The position numbers and the translations under genes are program-made. 64,000 nt of DNA. Source: Symsagittifera roscoffensis. Its lineage: Eukaryota > Xenacoelomorpha > Acoela > Convolutidae. This document shows positions 24,505 to 34,497 of the stretch, one piece after another. Location of the stretch: contig NC_087063.1 in NCBI RefSeq assembly GCF_963678635.1, positions 66,330,471 to 66,394,470 of the forward strand, given 5' to 3'. Under the pieces are notes generated by a model, which worked only from the letters and a program-made list of their open reading frames with translations, was not told where the DNA came from and made no database searches. How positions within the stretch are numbered: the first letter of the stretch is position 1; each line of letters starts with the position of its first letter.

Positions 24505-24862
24505 TATATTTGCATACCGGTGGAAATATGCAAATTCCGAAGCGAGAAAATCAGACGTAGTTATCAATACGTAAACTCAAGTTGTGATATTAAAGAAAAA
24601 ATTACGAATATGTCATCGATAAATTCACCCGAGAAAAGCGATCCGAACACACCTTCCGCTATTGTCAATACCTCCACTCATTCCGGAAATGTAAACCTCA
24701 ATGTAGTTTTAAATTGATTAAACCAGTCGCCGAGTTTAAGTTCTGATTCTGATATAGAAGAAATACCGCCAGATAAAGTTATTCCGAAACCGACTAATTC
24801 GAAAAAAGTTAAACACTGTTATTTCATTTCCCCATCAGTTCCCCGGATTATCTTATCCCCTT
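24505..24862 (+). pseudogene. Spacer between RNase H and integrase, frame-broken
   Basis: A short frame at 24520-24717, rich in Ser, Thr and Asn, then two more broken patches. No motif. It connects RNase H to the integrase N-terminus. Confidence 0.5.
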
Positions 24863-25219
24863 GTGCAAAGCGATAAATGGATTTATTCAATAGTGCCTAC
24901 TGATAGTCGAGAAGTTAAGAAAATTGATTACCCTGAGATTCTAAATTTGAAATTAATCGAAGCCAATTTGGAAAAGGACCCGATACTGAAGACGATCCGC
25001 GACGCGATCCGAGATAAGGACCGACGGGCCAAGGACATTATCACTAGATTAGGGCAATATTACGCTCAACATTACAACGATTTTGCTGTGCGCGAACACT
25101 GCTTATGGATGGATGGCCGGCTGGCCATACCGAAGGATATGTCGTCAGCAGTATTAAACCGATTGCATCACAACCATCATGGGCGGGATAAAAAGTTTGC
25201 GGCGGCGAAGGACGCCTGA
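24863..25219 (+). pseudogene. Gypsy integrase N-terminal part (HHCC start)
   Basis: The frame contains WMDGRLAIPKDM and LHHNHHGRDKKFAAAKD, which is the integrase leader and the two histidines of the HHCC zinc-binding domain. A stop at 25217-25219 separates it from the two cysteines, which are in the next piece (YCESC at about 25259). Confidence 0.88.
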
Positions 25220-25228
25220 ATACCGCTG

Positions 25229-25948
25229 ATGCATAGGATCTTTGCGGCCACAGCCAAATATTGTGAAAGCTGCCTGGAAGCAGGTAAAAATCTTAAACCG
25301 GACATTCCAAAAAATGATATGGGGGACACCTATGTGCCCAGGGAACCTAATGATTTGGTTCAATTAGATTTTTGGGGTCCGGTAAACTATGTACGGGGTC
25401 GGAAGAAATATGTTCTAGTAGCAGTAGATACGTTTTCGCATTGGCCGTCGGCTTATGTCTGTTCCAGTAACAAGTCTAAAAATGTATTAAAATTCTTAAG
25501 GAAGTACATAAATACACATGGGCACCCAAGGAGTTTACATATGGATCAGGCAACTGGGATCTTCTCGAATGAAATACAAAACTTCTGTAATTATGAGGGT
25601 ATTGAACTTATCAAATCTCCGGTTAAGGATCACCGTGCTACGGGGATGGTCGAAAGGACAATTGGCTCATTAAAAAACTACGTTCTCACATATCTCTAGG
25701 AAAACAAAAACTATAAATTTGGGTTAATGTTATCCCGTGCACTGAGCTCCTTACGATTTGTGCCGCATTCTAAGACTAAGCTAACGCTATTTGAGGCCTA
25801 CCATGGAAGAGAAGCAAATACGGCCCTTCGAAATTTGACAAAAAAACCATCATTGAAATATCTAAATTGGAAAAATGTCATTAACCAGAAATTATCTTGT
25901 TTAGACATTGCGAATGCTGTACCTGATGTGGAATTAAATCTCGATTGA
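25229..25948 (+). pseudogene. Gypsy integrase catalytic core and C-terminal part
   Basis: The core has LDFWGP (first Asp), HMDQATGIFSN (second Asp) and GMVERTIGSLK (Glu) in the spacing of the DDE integrase family. A stop at 25697-25699 follows. The next frame (25727-25948) carries the conserved Gypsy piece VPHSKTKLTLFEAYHGREAN. This enzyme would join element DNA to the host chromosome; the copy is broken by the stop. Confidence 0.92.
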
Positions 25949-26668
25949 GAGGAAAGTAGTGATCTCGTGTACGCCCCGGAAAACCGTAAAACCCCAAGGG
26001 TTTTGGATGAGAATGACCTGATCGAGACAGACGCGGAAAATGACCAATTAGACGTGGACCCTAAGGCCACAGAGGTGGTGGATCCCAAGGCACGAGAGTT
26101 GCCTAAGGCACCAGAGTAGTTAAAGCGACACAAAACCAGTACCACGACGGTACACCAGAAGACCGGGAAAACGGACCCAAAGGACCCAAAAAGGTATAAA
26201 CGTTAACCACAAAAAATTGAAAAACTAACAAAACACACGGTGCAAATGAAAAAAGGGTCGTTACTAAGGCGAAGTGGTGTTTCATTTAGATTGGCGGCTG
26301 AAAATAGCCGAATTGAGAAGGGGATCGACGCTAACACCCCGGGTCCAAGCAAGCCTACGAAGCATAAGAGGCAAGCGGAGAAGGATCAGTTAGAAATGGA
26401 ACAAGCGCGGAAAACGAAGAAAAACCGAAAAGTCGAATACAGCGAAGACGAAGATATGGAACGAGCGCGAAAAATGAAAAAAAAAAATCGAATAGTCGAA
26501 TACAGCGAGGACCAAGGCGACGAAGATGAGGATAGTGAATGGGCAGTCGTGGGGCGCGCGGGCGAATCCGAGAAAACTGCAGTTTTAGCGGCAGCGAGCG
26601 GAAGAACGAACCGTCGGGAACGGACAGAGAACAGACACCGAAAACCGTCGGTAAAAAAAGGAAGCTGA
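25949..26668 (+). pseudogene. Gypsy integrase basic/acidic tail
   Basis: After broken low-complexity sequence, a 142-codon frame (26240-26668) is rich in Lys, Arg and Glu. It contains a two-fold internal repeat: KKNRKVEYSEDEDMERARK followed by KKNRIVEYSEDQGDED. Such charged tails occur at the C-terminus of some Gypsy Pol proteins; function unknown. Confidence 0.6.
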
Positions 26669-26671
26669 GTC

Positions 26672-27540
26672 AAATTTTAAATCGATTTCAAGCGATTAAT
26701 TTTGACATATGAAAACAATATAAAACACATTAAATTCGATTATATTTCATTTTTGATTTTAATTTAATTGATAACTTTTTTTCATTAAACCCAGAAAAAT
26801 CAATTACTTTGTAGATGTGGAAAACTTCGTAAATCTGAAAAATTACGAAGCGATGAAAAATCAAAATTCTGATTAATTCCCTCATTTTGATTTCGAAAGA
26901 CATACAAAACTAGAAACTTTGCAGCAAACACTGCGGCCACATTGATTACATAATGAAACATGCCAGACTTCAAAACGATCCTAGAATCAATTTTAAGGAA
27001 AAAACTATTCTTTTTTCTAAATAAACGAGTAAAAATCTAGGCTTAACATCATGCTTAAAATGAATTATTACAAAGAAACTAAATACAAATTAAAAGTTTT
27101 CTACCTCAAATCTGAAATGGGACAGAACTGAAAGCAAAAACGTAGACTGAAAGTTTACTCATTAGTGATTTTTGCCTGATTAAATTTATAGGTTGAAGAA
27201 AAACTGAAACAGTAACAAAAAATCCGTAATTTCTCAAAGAAACAGCAAATTCGTAAAGATCATGAAAAATTTAATTTCTATGTTAAAAAAAGGTTTCAAC
27301 TATGAAAATGGAGAAACGACAATATACACAAGAAAAAATAGTCAGAAAAACGAAAAACTGCATAAGGGAACAAAGTCTTTATAAATAATGAAACCAAAAA
27401 CTCCAAACTGATCCAAAAACAATCGAAATAAAAACAGCTTTCATGACAAGCCTTATGCTCCTAATCACCTCACATATTATATAAGAATTTAGTTTGATTT
27501 TTGGAAAAAAAACAAGAGAATCAAGCCAAGAAGATTTGAC
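26672..27540. repeat. Dispersed non-coding repeat, copy a (inside Gypsy 3' end)
   Basis: About 870 bp matching 47496-48370, and also 50596-50888 plus 52927-53395. Shared words include ATATGAAAACAATATAAAAC, ACTGCGGCCACATTGATTAC and GAGTAAAAATCTAGGCTTAA. It has no coding capacity. It replaces most of the 3' LTR of the Gypsy element; the junction with the LTR end is at 27540/27541. Confidence 0.85.
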
Positions 27541-27576
27541 TATTCTTTCTCTACTATACAATACACTACTTCAACA

Positions 27577-29280
27577 ATAGGAAGAGCTCTGACGAAGGCC
27601 AGCTCGATTTTGTTGTACTTGGACCAGACTACATCGTTCTAATTGAAGTGAAAAACGCAGTGAAAAGTGAGTCTATTTCGAGTTTCACAGAAAAGGCAGC
27701 CAAAGAGATGGATAAAAAAACGCAAGTAATCAAAAGAATAGCGGTAGAGTCTGTTCCAGCAGAAACTTCCGAATTGCAATCTGACATTCAATTCATTCAA
27801 TTCATACTCGCGGATGATTTGGGGGAGTTCGCAAATTGGTGGCAACAAAATGTAACAGAGAAAAAAGATTCAGTTTCAGTTTCAGGGCAAGACTCTGCAG
27901 GAGACTTTGAAAAGGTGAAACATGTCCTTTGGATGCTCTGGGCAACAAATGGGGATACTTTGGACAGCTCCTCGATCGGCCTGAGGAGTGACATAAATGA
28001 AACAGACAAACGGTTGAGAGCGAGCAAAATAACTATAGAAAGTAGTTACAAGGAAAGACTACCCAATTCGAATGTTGTGAAAACAGAAAGGTTGCAATCT
28101 GCTAAGATAAACAATACCCATTTTTTGAACAACATCCTGGGTATAAAGTACATCACAAAAAACCAGCAGGAAGCTTTCGAAAAGGAATCAGCACAGTTAG
28201 TCATTACTGGATGTCCGGGATCTGGAAAAAGTTTGATGCTTCTAGCGAGGTTTTTGCGCCAAGCATTGACAAATACTGAACCGAAAATGGTCCTCCTGGT
28301 TTTCAACCAGCTCAAATTTGTCGAATACAAACACATTTTTGAAAAAGCCGAAATAAGTTTTATGGACGTGTCGGAAGACGAATTCGATCCGGATTTATGG
28401 CAAAGTAGAATTGGAGTTATTCATTGCAGCACACGAAATGATAACACAAAAAAATTTCAGTTTCTCAAGGAACTAAGCCAGGTAGTGATTTATGTTGATG
28501 ACGCTCATGCATGTGACTTCAACCTTTCCTTGACACAATGCACATGTATTGCAGTTGGCTTCAGCCAGTGCCATCTTGCGCGTGACCAAATTGGACTCGG
28601 CTTCTGGAATAGCTCAATGTGGAAATGTTTTGATCTGGTCACGCTCACCCACAACTACCGCAGCTCTTGGAACTCAGTGGCAAACCTAAAGAGCTTGTCA
28701 GAAGTCATCCAACGCAAAGATACTGAGCAGAAGAACTTTGCCATATGCCCTCCAGAGCTGTCACATCATCCTAGCCACGGTCATATGATTTATGGACCTC
28801 AAACTATCATTGACGTCATGCACAATACTATTCCGATGAACAAAACGGACCAACTAAACGAAGTTTTTCAAAAATGTCTACAAAGAATGTCTGATTTTCT
28901 TTCGCTTTTTAATAAGGCAAAATATTTTACATCAAAAGTTTTCGTTCTTGATCCAAAAGAAGACCCCTTTTACACGCATCTGGTGCAACAAATAAATAAT
29001 CTTCGAACGAAAATTGGTGTAGCCGTCAATTCGCGTGAGCAGAACTTTTACTCCACTGAATTCGCAGCCTGCTTCATTAATGTAGTGTTCTCAGACATGG
29101 ACACGAAGATGTTGCGCTATTTATACGAGAGCCAGAGCCTTCTGTTATATTATAGTGGTAGCGGACAAAAAAACAGACAAAGCACAACTAAATGAGTTCC
29201 TGGGCATATTCAAGGAGGCTAAAGTCAAGCATATCAACCCCGCAAAGGTCCAGGGTGTGATCGATATCGAGCTGGATTAA
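27577..29280 (+). pseudogene. NERD-helicase gene copy 1, 3' part (NERD + SF1 helicase)
   Basis: The first codons give DEGQLDFVVLGPDYIVLIEV then KN: the D...(E)xK pattern of the NERD nuclease-related domain. The second half of NERD is deleted relative to copy 2 (about 130 bp lost near 27760-27790). Next is the WW linker (DLGEFANWWQQN), then a superfamily 1 helicase: Q-like motif TKNQQEAF, Walker A GCPGSGKS (28209), Walker B VIYVDDAH (about 28484), VGFSQCHLARDQIG (motif III-like) and LTHNYRSS (motif IV). The frame is open from before 27648 to 29195. An 11-bp deletion near 29127 destroys motif VI, which copy 2 retains as NVISRAR. It lost its 5' continuity to the Gypsy insertion. Expected role: ATP-driven nucleic-acid unwinding linked to a nuclease; biological role unknown. 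Confidence 0.88.
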
Positions 29281-29590
29281 TGCAAGAGTTGAAGCCAATC
29301 TGTTGAAAAAAAGCTACATATTGGAGTACGCAAATTTTATACAGTGAGGGGGTTGCACATGAGCATCATTGTTTGTCAAATGATAATGCTCATTTTACGA
29401 TTGTAAAAAATTGTTATGTGAGTGAGGACCATTGCTTAGTCGTCATTAAGTGTAACTGAGTTGTATGACCCCCCACAGGTCCATCACAGTGTAAAATATG
29501 AAAGAAACTACCAATAAACCAACAGTTGATACCGGCTTGACTAACTTGAACCCAGAACAAAATGTTTATTTTTTTTGGAAAAACATTATC
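29281..29590. other. 3' flank of NERD-helicase copy 1
   Basis: No gene. It matches 45182-45490 downstream of copy 2, so the segmental duplication includes the 3' flank. Confidence 0.7.
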
Positions 29591-29598
29591 TATATACT

Positions 29599-30019
29599 CA
29601 GGGGCGGATCTAGGATTTTCAAAAAAATTTTTGAAAATTTTGTCGACTTTTTTTAGGTAAACCAAATTGATTTTTCGAGCTCTCCCAAAGCACTGTTTTG
29701 TCCCTATTTTGGATAAATTTTCTGCGATGCAGGCAAAATTTTGAAAAAACAGGCCAAAAACGGCGTTTTTAGGCACTTTTTGAAAAATTTTTGACCAAAA
29801 AATTGAGTTTTTCGGCTCGCGCTCCCCCCTCAAAATTAGTATATATTGGCACCGAAGGCGCCTTTAGAAAAATTTTAGGGTCCATCACCAAAAATGGATA
29901 TCTCAAAATAGTACAAAGGGGGGGACCCTTTGGGTCGGCAGTGGTTCGAATCCCTGAGGAGGGGGGGGCGTCCGCCACCCCCCCCCCCTCCCCCCCCCCC
30001 CCCCCTAAATCCACCCCTG
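29599..30019. mobile_element. hAT-type MITE, 421 bp
   Basis: Ends CAGGGGCGGATCTAGG (left) and, read inversely, CAGGGGTGGATTTAGG (right). Both sides carry the 8-bp duplication TATATACT (29591-29598 and 30020-30027). CAGGGG ends and an 8-bp duplication are characteristic of hAT elements. It has no transposase; long homopolymer G and C runs lie near the right end. The paralogous site in unit 2 (about 45488) lacks the element. A second copy begins at 63866. Confidence 0.93.
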
Positions 30020-30242
30020 TATATACTTACGGGAACATTTTGGAAACAAATATTCTACGGGTCTGCCAGAAAATTTAGGACGAAAGTAAAAGCTGCATTT
30101 TTAAAAGCAGTATTTTCTGAAAGTAAGGCAATTTTGCTTTTATAGTTGTAGCTTAACTGTCGTATATAAATAAAACTTTGTTTATGGTTTAAAAAATTTC
30201 CGAAAAACAGCTGATTTCTCGGCTTCTTTGCATGCAACAACA
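30020..30242 (+). other. End of duplication unit 1 and possible promoter of copy 2
   Basis: TATAAATAAAAC at about 30164 is kept in unit 2 (45611). It could serve as a polyadenylation signal (AATAAA) for the copy upstream, or as a TATA box for the copy that starts at 30243. The sequence does not decide. Confidence 0.35.
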
Positions 30243-30894
30243 ATGGATTTGAACAACGGAGACGCCAAGATGGATTTCAAATATAAAACCAAATATGATT
30301 ACACTCAAAAAGGGAAACAACTGTTTGAAGAGAATTGCAGTTCTCGCAATGAGCGTCCATTACTTTTCCCAGATGTGGACGTCGCAAGACAATCGGAAGA
30401 AATCAATAAACGGCCGGCTGCGTAAATTGTACATAGAAAGTGAAGCGAACAAGTCCAACTTGAAAATTTATCAGGCTTTGAAAGGTTTGCATCAGCCGCT
30501 GATTGTTCTTCTTGATCTGTATTACAACCACAATCAATTCCACATGTAGAGCCCAGAATATGACTTTGTAGAGTGCGCCACAAACGACACTACTCCGAAC
30601 TGTTCCCTCGAACACAGATCAGCAATTGTTTGCTGGCACGATTTCCTGGTATTTGGGCCGGATTATGTGGTTATAATTGGTGTACATAAAACAGTATCAG
30701 AGTTCGATGCTAAGCAATGGAAGAAAATTGATCACGGCATTTCGCGCATTCGGGCAGGTGAACTTATCAACGAACTTAGCGACATACGACTGAAGTTTAG
30801 TATTGCAAGTCAGCGTACATCAGTGGTACTTATTGACCAAATGGCCAAGTCAAGCCAATCGGATTGCGCGACATCCTCTCACGCGATTAGGGAG
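30243..30894 (+). pseudogene. NERD-helicase gene copy 2, first nuclease module (5' part)
   Basis: Starts at ATG 30243. It encodes a leader with QKGKQLFEENC, paralogous to KRGKELFETFC further on, then IYQALKGLHQPLIVLL, paralogous to the YQALENL region, and VFGPDYVVIIGVHK, paralogous to VLGPDYIVLIEVKN of the second module. The catalytic Glu of the NERD motif (EVK) is Gly here, so this module may already have been inactive or structural. One frameshift (about 30420) and one stop (30547-30549) break it. The frame ends at the foldback insertion and resumes in register at 31825 (REFRVF). Confidence 0.75.
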
Positions 30895-31824
30895 CCCGGG
30901 TTGACCTCCATACACCAAAAATGCTTATCATACAATTCCATACATCAAGTTTGTGGAAAAATGCTTGTCATACAATTTTCATACAATTTCTAAAAATGGT
31001 TGAAAAAAGATATGAACTTATATCTGTGGCTGTTTGATTCTAATAAAACAGTCTGGTGATAAAAAACCGAAAATTTCGTTTTTTGAAAAAAATGCTTATT
31101 ATACAATTCCCATAAATGGAAATTGTATGACTGGCATTTTTTTGATAGCTACACAAAAAATTTTTTAAGTAATTTTGAAAATTTGGCCCAAAAATTTTTT
31201 GGTCTTTTTTTCAACCGCAAATCAAATTTCGTACGCAAACAAACATTTTTCGAAAAAAAATTTTTTGCATGCAAAATTTAATTTTTTATGTGCATAACGT
31301 AGTCCTGGATACGATAATTTTTGCTTTTATTTTCTTTTCACTTGAATTTTTTTTTCAAAAACGCTGAAAGTTCCTATTTCTTTTGTATTGGGTGTTTATG
31401 TATGCCTTGATCACTGTCTGATAATTTGAAAATTCAAAAATTCAAAATAATCATCATTGAAAAATTTTGCCAAAAAACAAAAGTTTGTTACTTTTGTTAT
31501 ATCAATTGTGAAAGACAGCCCAATTCAGGTCGTTTTCTATGCATTGTAAATGCAAGACCGTCCAACCTTTGGTGCTTCGAGTAACCAAGGTCTTTGTCAC
31601 TAGTGTTCGGTTGCAAACACTACCGAAAATTTTTCAGAAACGAAATTTAGAAAGAAAAAAATAAAAATTTTTGGTTTATGGGAAAACACCTATCATACAA
31701 TTTTCATATATGGAAAAATGCTTATCATAGAGTTTTCATACAATTTTCTGTACGTATGAAATTGTATGACAAGAAGTTTCTCATATATGGAAATTGTATG
31801 ATAAGAAGTTTTGGTCAACCCGGG
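30895..31824. mobile_element. Foldback element with CCCGGGTTGACC inverted ends
   Basis: A 930-bp AT-rich element with 12-bp perfect inverted ends (CCCGGGTTGACC and GGTCAACCCGGG). It splits the first NERD module of copy 2; removing it restores the reading frame, and the flanks show either a 2-bp (AG) or a 5-bp (GGGAG) duplication. Inside, the phrase CTTATCATACAATTTTCATA or its inverse occurs many times near both ends, so the element can fold into a long hairpin. No coding capacity. Confidence 0.8.
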
Positions 31825-32497
31825 AGTTCAGAGTGTTCACATACACGGCATTTCCCCACACGGACGAAAACGGCGGAGTTTCATAAACAAAGGAGATGAG
31901 AGGAAATGAAGAACAAATCGGAATTATAGCAGCCTGCGATTTAGACAATTTCTCGTCGTGGTGGGCTGAGAATATTAGTTCTCGTCTCGGCAGCTGTGAT
32001 ACAATCACAGGTAGTTTCGATGTAGTACAACACGCATTTTTCGCCATATGGTGCACTAAAGATGTTTATGCTGAACCATATGAGGATGAACATCGCTTTG
32101 TGAACAACCCCGATAAGATTGAAAAAACGGTGAATAAATGTCCACAAAAATTTAAGCTAAAAAACCTCTTCAACGTTTTAATGAATGGTCCACTATTTGG
32201 AAAGTCATTAGTTGCAAAAAACAAGTCAGATATCGAAAAAACAAGTGGTTCCTACGGAATTGATACGGAGCATATGAAGTTTCAGTCAATAATTGAAGAT
32301 ATCCTCATTGAGCGGACGCATTTTTTCACTTTACTGAAAATTTTCAGAATTACGAGAACTCTCAAAACGAATGAAAAAATGACAAACAGAGTGAATTATT
32401 TTAAACGGGGAAAAGAGCTGTTTGAAACATTTTGCACACAAGTCGACGAGTTTTCTCGAATGTTTCCCGCTTGTCCCGCTCATCAGGAATATATAGA
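31825..32497 (+). pseudogene. NERD-helicase gene copy 2, end of first NERD, first WW linker, start of second module
   Basis: Opens with EFRVFTYTAFPHTDENGG, the second half of NERD module 1 (compare KVFRFVAFPNYHN in module 2). After a stop, the frame at 31896-32531 gives AACDLDNFSSWWAENISSRL and FDVVQHAFFAIWCTKD, clearly homologous to DLGEFANWWQQNV and the VKHVLWMLWAT region of the second linker. A Lys-rich helical region and the leader of module 2 (NRVNYFKRGKELFETFC) follow. The gene is cut at 32497/32498 by the LTR element and resumes at about 43170 with a loss of roughly 50 bp. Confidence 0.85.
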
Positions 32498-33405
32498 TTT
32501 ACTAAGCGCTCATTGCTGGTTGAATGCTTAGTAATTTTATCCTAATTTATAAGTCTCACCTTAGATCGTCAAATTGTCTTGACAAAAAGTAGAGTAGAAA
32601 CAATAGTTAGAAAAGGTATGAATTAATTAGTTGGTTAGATACAGAGCACTGGGTTATTAGATTATATAAACGAATCGAACAGCTCAAAGAAATATACCTA
32701 TGAGAGGAGGTTGAGCTAATCTTATTTTGTTCATCAATATTTTATCTTCTTACTAAGGTCGGTGGCTGATTAGTATGTATGGTTGCCCTTGATGTTTGTC
32801 CAAGTCAGCACTTCTGGTTGGGTCGTCTGAATCGTCTTGCCGTAGTCCTTTGGGTACTTGTAGTCCAGACTTCCTCGGGGGTGCGTATCTCGATTATCTC
32901 GATTTATAATTTTTCAAATCAAACTTAAGATGAGAATTTATTCTCTTTTTATAAATGAAAAGGGCTAGATTAATTTTAGTGTTAGGGCAGAAAAGAAAAA
33001 TTATTTATTTTTAAAAGATCTGACTGAAGAGAAATGACTTGCTGCTGACTGAGCAAAATGAAACACTGAAGATTTCAGGCCGGTCCTTTTGCTCATAAGC
33101 ATAAACCGGCGGCTGATTCAATCTTTAATTATTCAGGTTTCATCTGCTCCTTTGTTCTCCCTTTTTAATAAGGGAATTTTCAACTAGTTTTTATTTGATT
33201 TTTTCAAATCAAATATCGTCAACTTATTAGTCCCCTTTGATAAAAACCGCAGCCTTCAGTTTGTCTTATTAAAAATTCATATTACTCTCTCTGATGCATC
33301 ATATTGCAGGTGCACCTCTGCTTAATCAAAGCAAGGAGAATTTCAGTGCAGCCGGCAAGACTGCTAAATATTTATCCAGTTTGTTTCAAGTTAAGTTAAA
33401 AGGGA

Positions 33406-33415
33406 CGTATTTATA
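33406..33415 (-). promoter_or_regulatory. TATA box of the LTR promoter
   Basis: TATAAATACG on the minus strand, about 390 nt after the U3 ORF ends, also present in the other LTR at 42055-42064. It would place the RNA start near 33380 and leave the ORF wholly in U3. Confidence 0.5.
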
Positions 33416-33633
33416 ATCGCCGCCCTTTTAAAATATTGAGCATGAAAAAATGAGAAAAAATTGGACAAGTATTTAAAAAGGAGTGGATTTTCAAAACAAG
33501 ATTTTATAGTCCTAATAAGAGTAAATCAGTCAATATCTGATTTAGTGAAAAGAGGCTTTAATTTAAATGGCACGCTCCAATTTAGAATTGGGTCGTTAAA
33601 TAAACAATTAAGACCATGGTCTTTTGTGTGTGT

Positions 33634-33653
33634 GTAGTATTTCGCAATACTAC
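33634..33653. promoter_or_regulatory. Perfect 8-bp hairpin in the LTR
   Basis: GTAGTATTTCGCAATACTAC has an 8-bp stem and a 4-nt loop, preceded by a GT run. The same hairpin is in the other LTR (42283-42302). It lies between the U3 ORF stop and the TATA box. Possible terminator, operator or RNA structure; unknown. Confidence 0.5.
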
Positions 33654-33801
33654 AACTCACCCCTTTTTTTAGAAAATTAAGCTGTTCGATTCTTACAGTT
33701 ACCATGGTGAAAATTTAAACACTTTTATGGTTAAATACTATAGTTATAAAATTTAAAGAGAATATCAAACGAAAAAGTTATAAAGATAAGTTAGGTTTTA
33801 T

Positions 33802-34488
33802 CTAGAGCTTCCTTCCGGATTCAAGCTCCACATTGTATGATCTGAGGATCGCTATCTTCCTCTGTGAAGCCTCAAGTTTTTGTTGCAACTTCACGATTTT
33901 CTTCTTTTTAATTTTGTTTTTGATTCGTAGTCTGCTCATTCCGTCCGTAAGTTGTTGAATGTCGTCCTGTTCTTCCTGTCTGTTTTTTACATGGTTCGGA
34001 AAAGCAGTTATTCCCTCGAACGGAATGGTGACTTGCATGCCTCCTTCCTTGAGGATGTAGCCGTGTTCCTCCCTCTTCTTTAATTTCCAGAAGTTGTTTT
34101 CGTTCTTTATAACCCCTTCTGGCTGGGTTATGAAGTCGATAGGCATCATCGCCTTTTCCATTGTCGTTGAGTTAACGACTTCAATGAACGATGGCAGTTT
34201 CCATCTGTTAAAATTTTCCTTTATTGAGTACTTTAAACTCGTTATATATTTTGGATTTTCCGTATCCAATTTGGTTTCTCTGCACTTCTGCAGCTCCAGT
34301 CTTTGGGTTAAACTGGGAAAGTTGCGAGGGTTCTTATTTAACCCGTCGTCTATTGACAAAGATTGAACTGCTAGAGGTTTCCGTTGTTTCTTCCTGAGGG
34401 GCAGCTTTCTTTTGAACTCCTCTGGTGCTGGGTCTGCGTTTCTGCAATTCCAGTTTAAAATTGGGTCGTATTCCATTTTGCTAAACAT
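33802..34488 (-). CDS. U3-encoded coiled-coil protein, 3' LTR copy
   Basis: The likely ATG at 34488 is only 10 nt inside the LTR. The product, about 228 residues, has a Pro/Lys-rich N-terminal part (FKRKLPLRKKQRKPLAVQSL), a middle domain I do not recognise (GVIKNENNFWKLKKREEHGY and VTIPFEGITAFPNH), and a C-terminal basic helix likely to be a coiled coil (MSRLRIKNKIKKKKIVKLQQ then KLEASQRKIAILRSYNVELE). Intact in both LTRs with about three amino-acid differences, which suggests recent coding constraint or youth. Since it precedes the LTR TATA box, it would be translated from the 3' LTR portion of the genomic RNA or from a spliced RNA, as with U3 genes of some retroviruses. Function unknown; nucleic-acid binding is a guess from its charge. 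Confidence 0.7.
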   Translation of the reverse strand: MFSKMEYDPILNWNCRNADPAPEEFKRKLPLRKKQRKPLAVQSLSIDDGLNKNPRNFPSLTQRLELQKCRETKLDTENPKYITSLKYSIKENFNRWKLPSFIEVVNSTTMEKAMMPIDFITQPEGVIKNENNFWKLKKREEHGYILKEGGMQVTIPFEGITAFPNHVKNRQEEQDDIQQLTDGMSRLRIKNKIKKKKIVKLQQKLEASQRKIAILRSYNVELESGRKL

Positions 34489-34497
34489 CAATATAAA

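Larger units (their letters stand above)
21319..27576 (+). mobile_element. Degenerate Ty3/Gypsy LTR retrotransposon
   Basis: Full element bounded by ATAG duplications. Order: 5' LTR (211 bp), primer-binding site, gag with zinc knuckles, protease, reverse transcriptase, RNase H, integrase, basic tail. The order RT-RNaseH-integrase is that of Ty3/Gypsy. Every gene contains stops or frameshifts. Only the last 36 bp of the 3' LTR remain (27541-27576); the rest, and the end of the internal region, is replaced by about 870 bp of the dispersed non-coding repeat found at 47.5 and 50.6 kb. It lies in the sense orientation inside the NERD-helicase gene. Confidence 0.93.
20559..30199 (+). repeat. Segmental duplication, unit 1
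   Basis: Apart from inserted elements, this interval matches 31954-45646 closely in the same orientation: 20559-21318 with 31954-32496 and 43170-43346, 27577-29590 with 43347-45490, and 30050-30199 with 45500-45646. Unit 1 carries the Gypsy and hAT insertions; unit 2 carries the LTR element. The duplication therefore predates those insertions. Confidence 0.85.
32498..34497 (-). repeat. 3' LTR (2000 bp) of the large LTR element
   Basis: Matches 41147-43147 with only about fifteen differences by eye. In sense it starts at 34497 and ends at 32498. It contains an ORF in its U3 part (33802-34488), a TATA box (33406-33415) and candidate AATAAA signals on the minus strand near 33001-33011 and 32937-32943. 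Confidence 0.9.

Noticed and set aside
29769-30145. Proline/glycine-rich small proteins
   Set aside because: These frames run through homopolymer C and G runs of the hAT MITE and appear on both strands; they are compositional artefacts.
34094-34366. Plus-strand ORF repeated at 42744-43016
   Set aside because: It is the antisense shadow of the U3 coiled-coil ORF; its repetition is explained by the LTR duplication.
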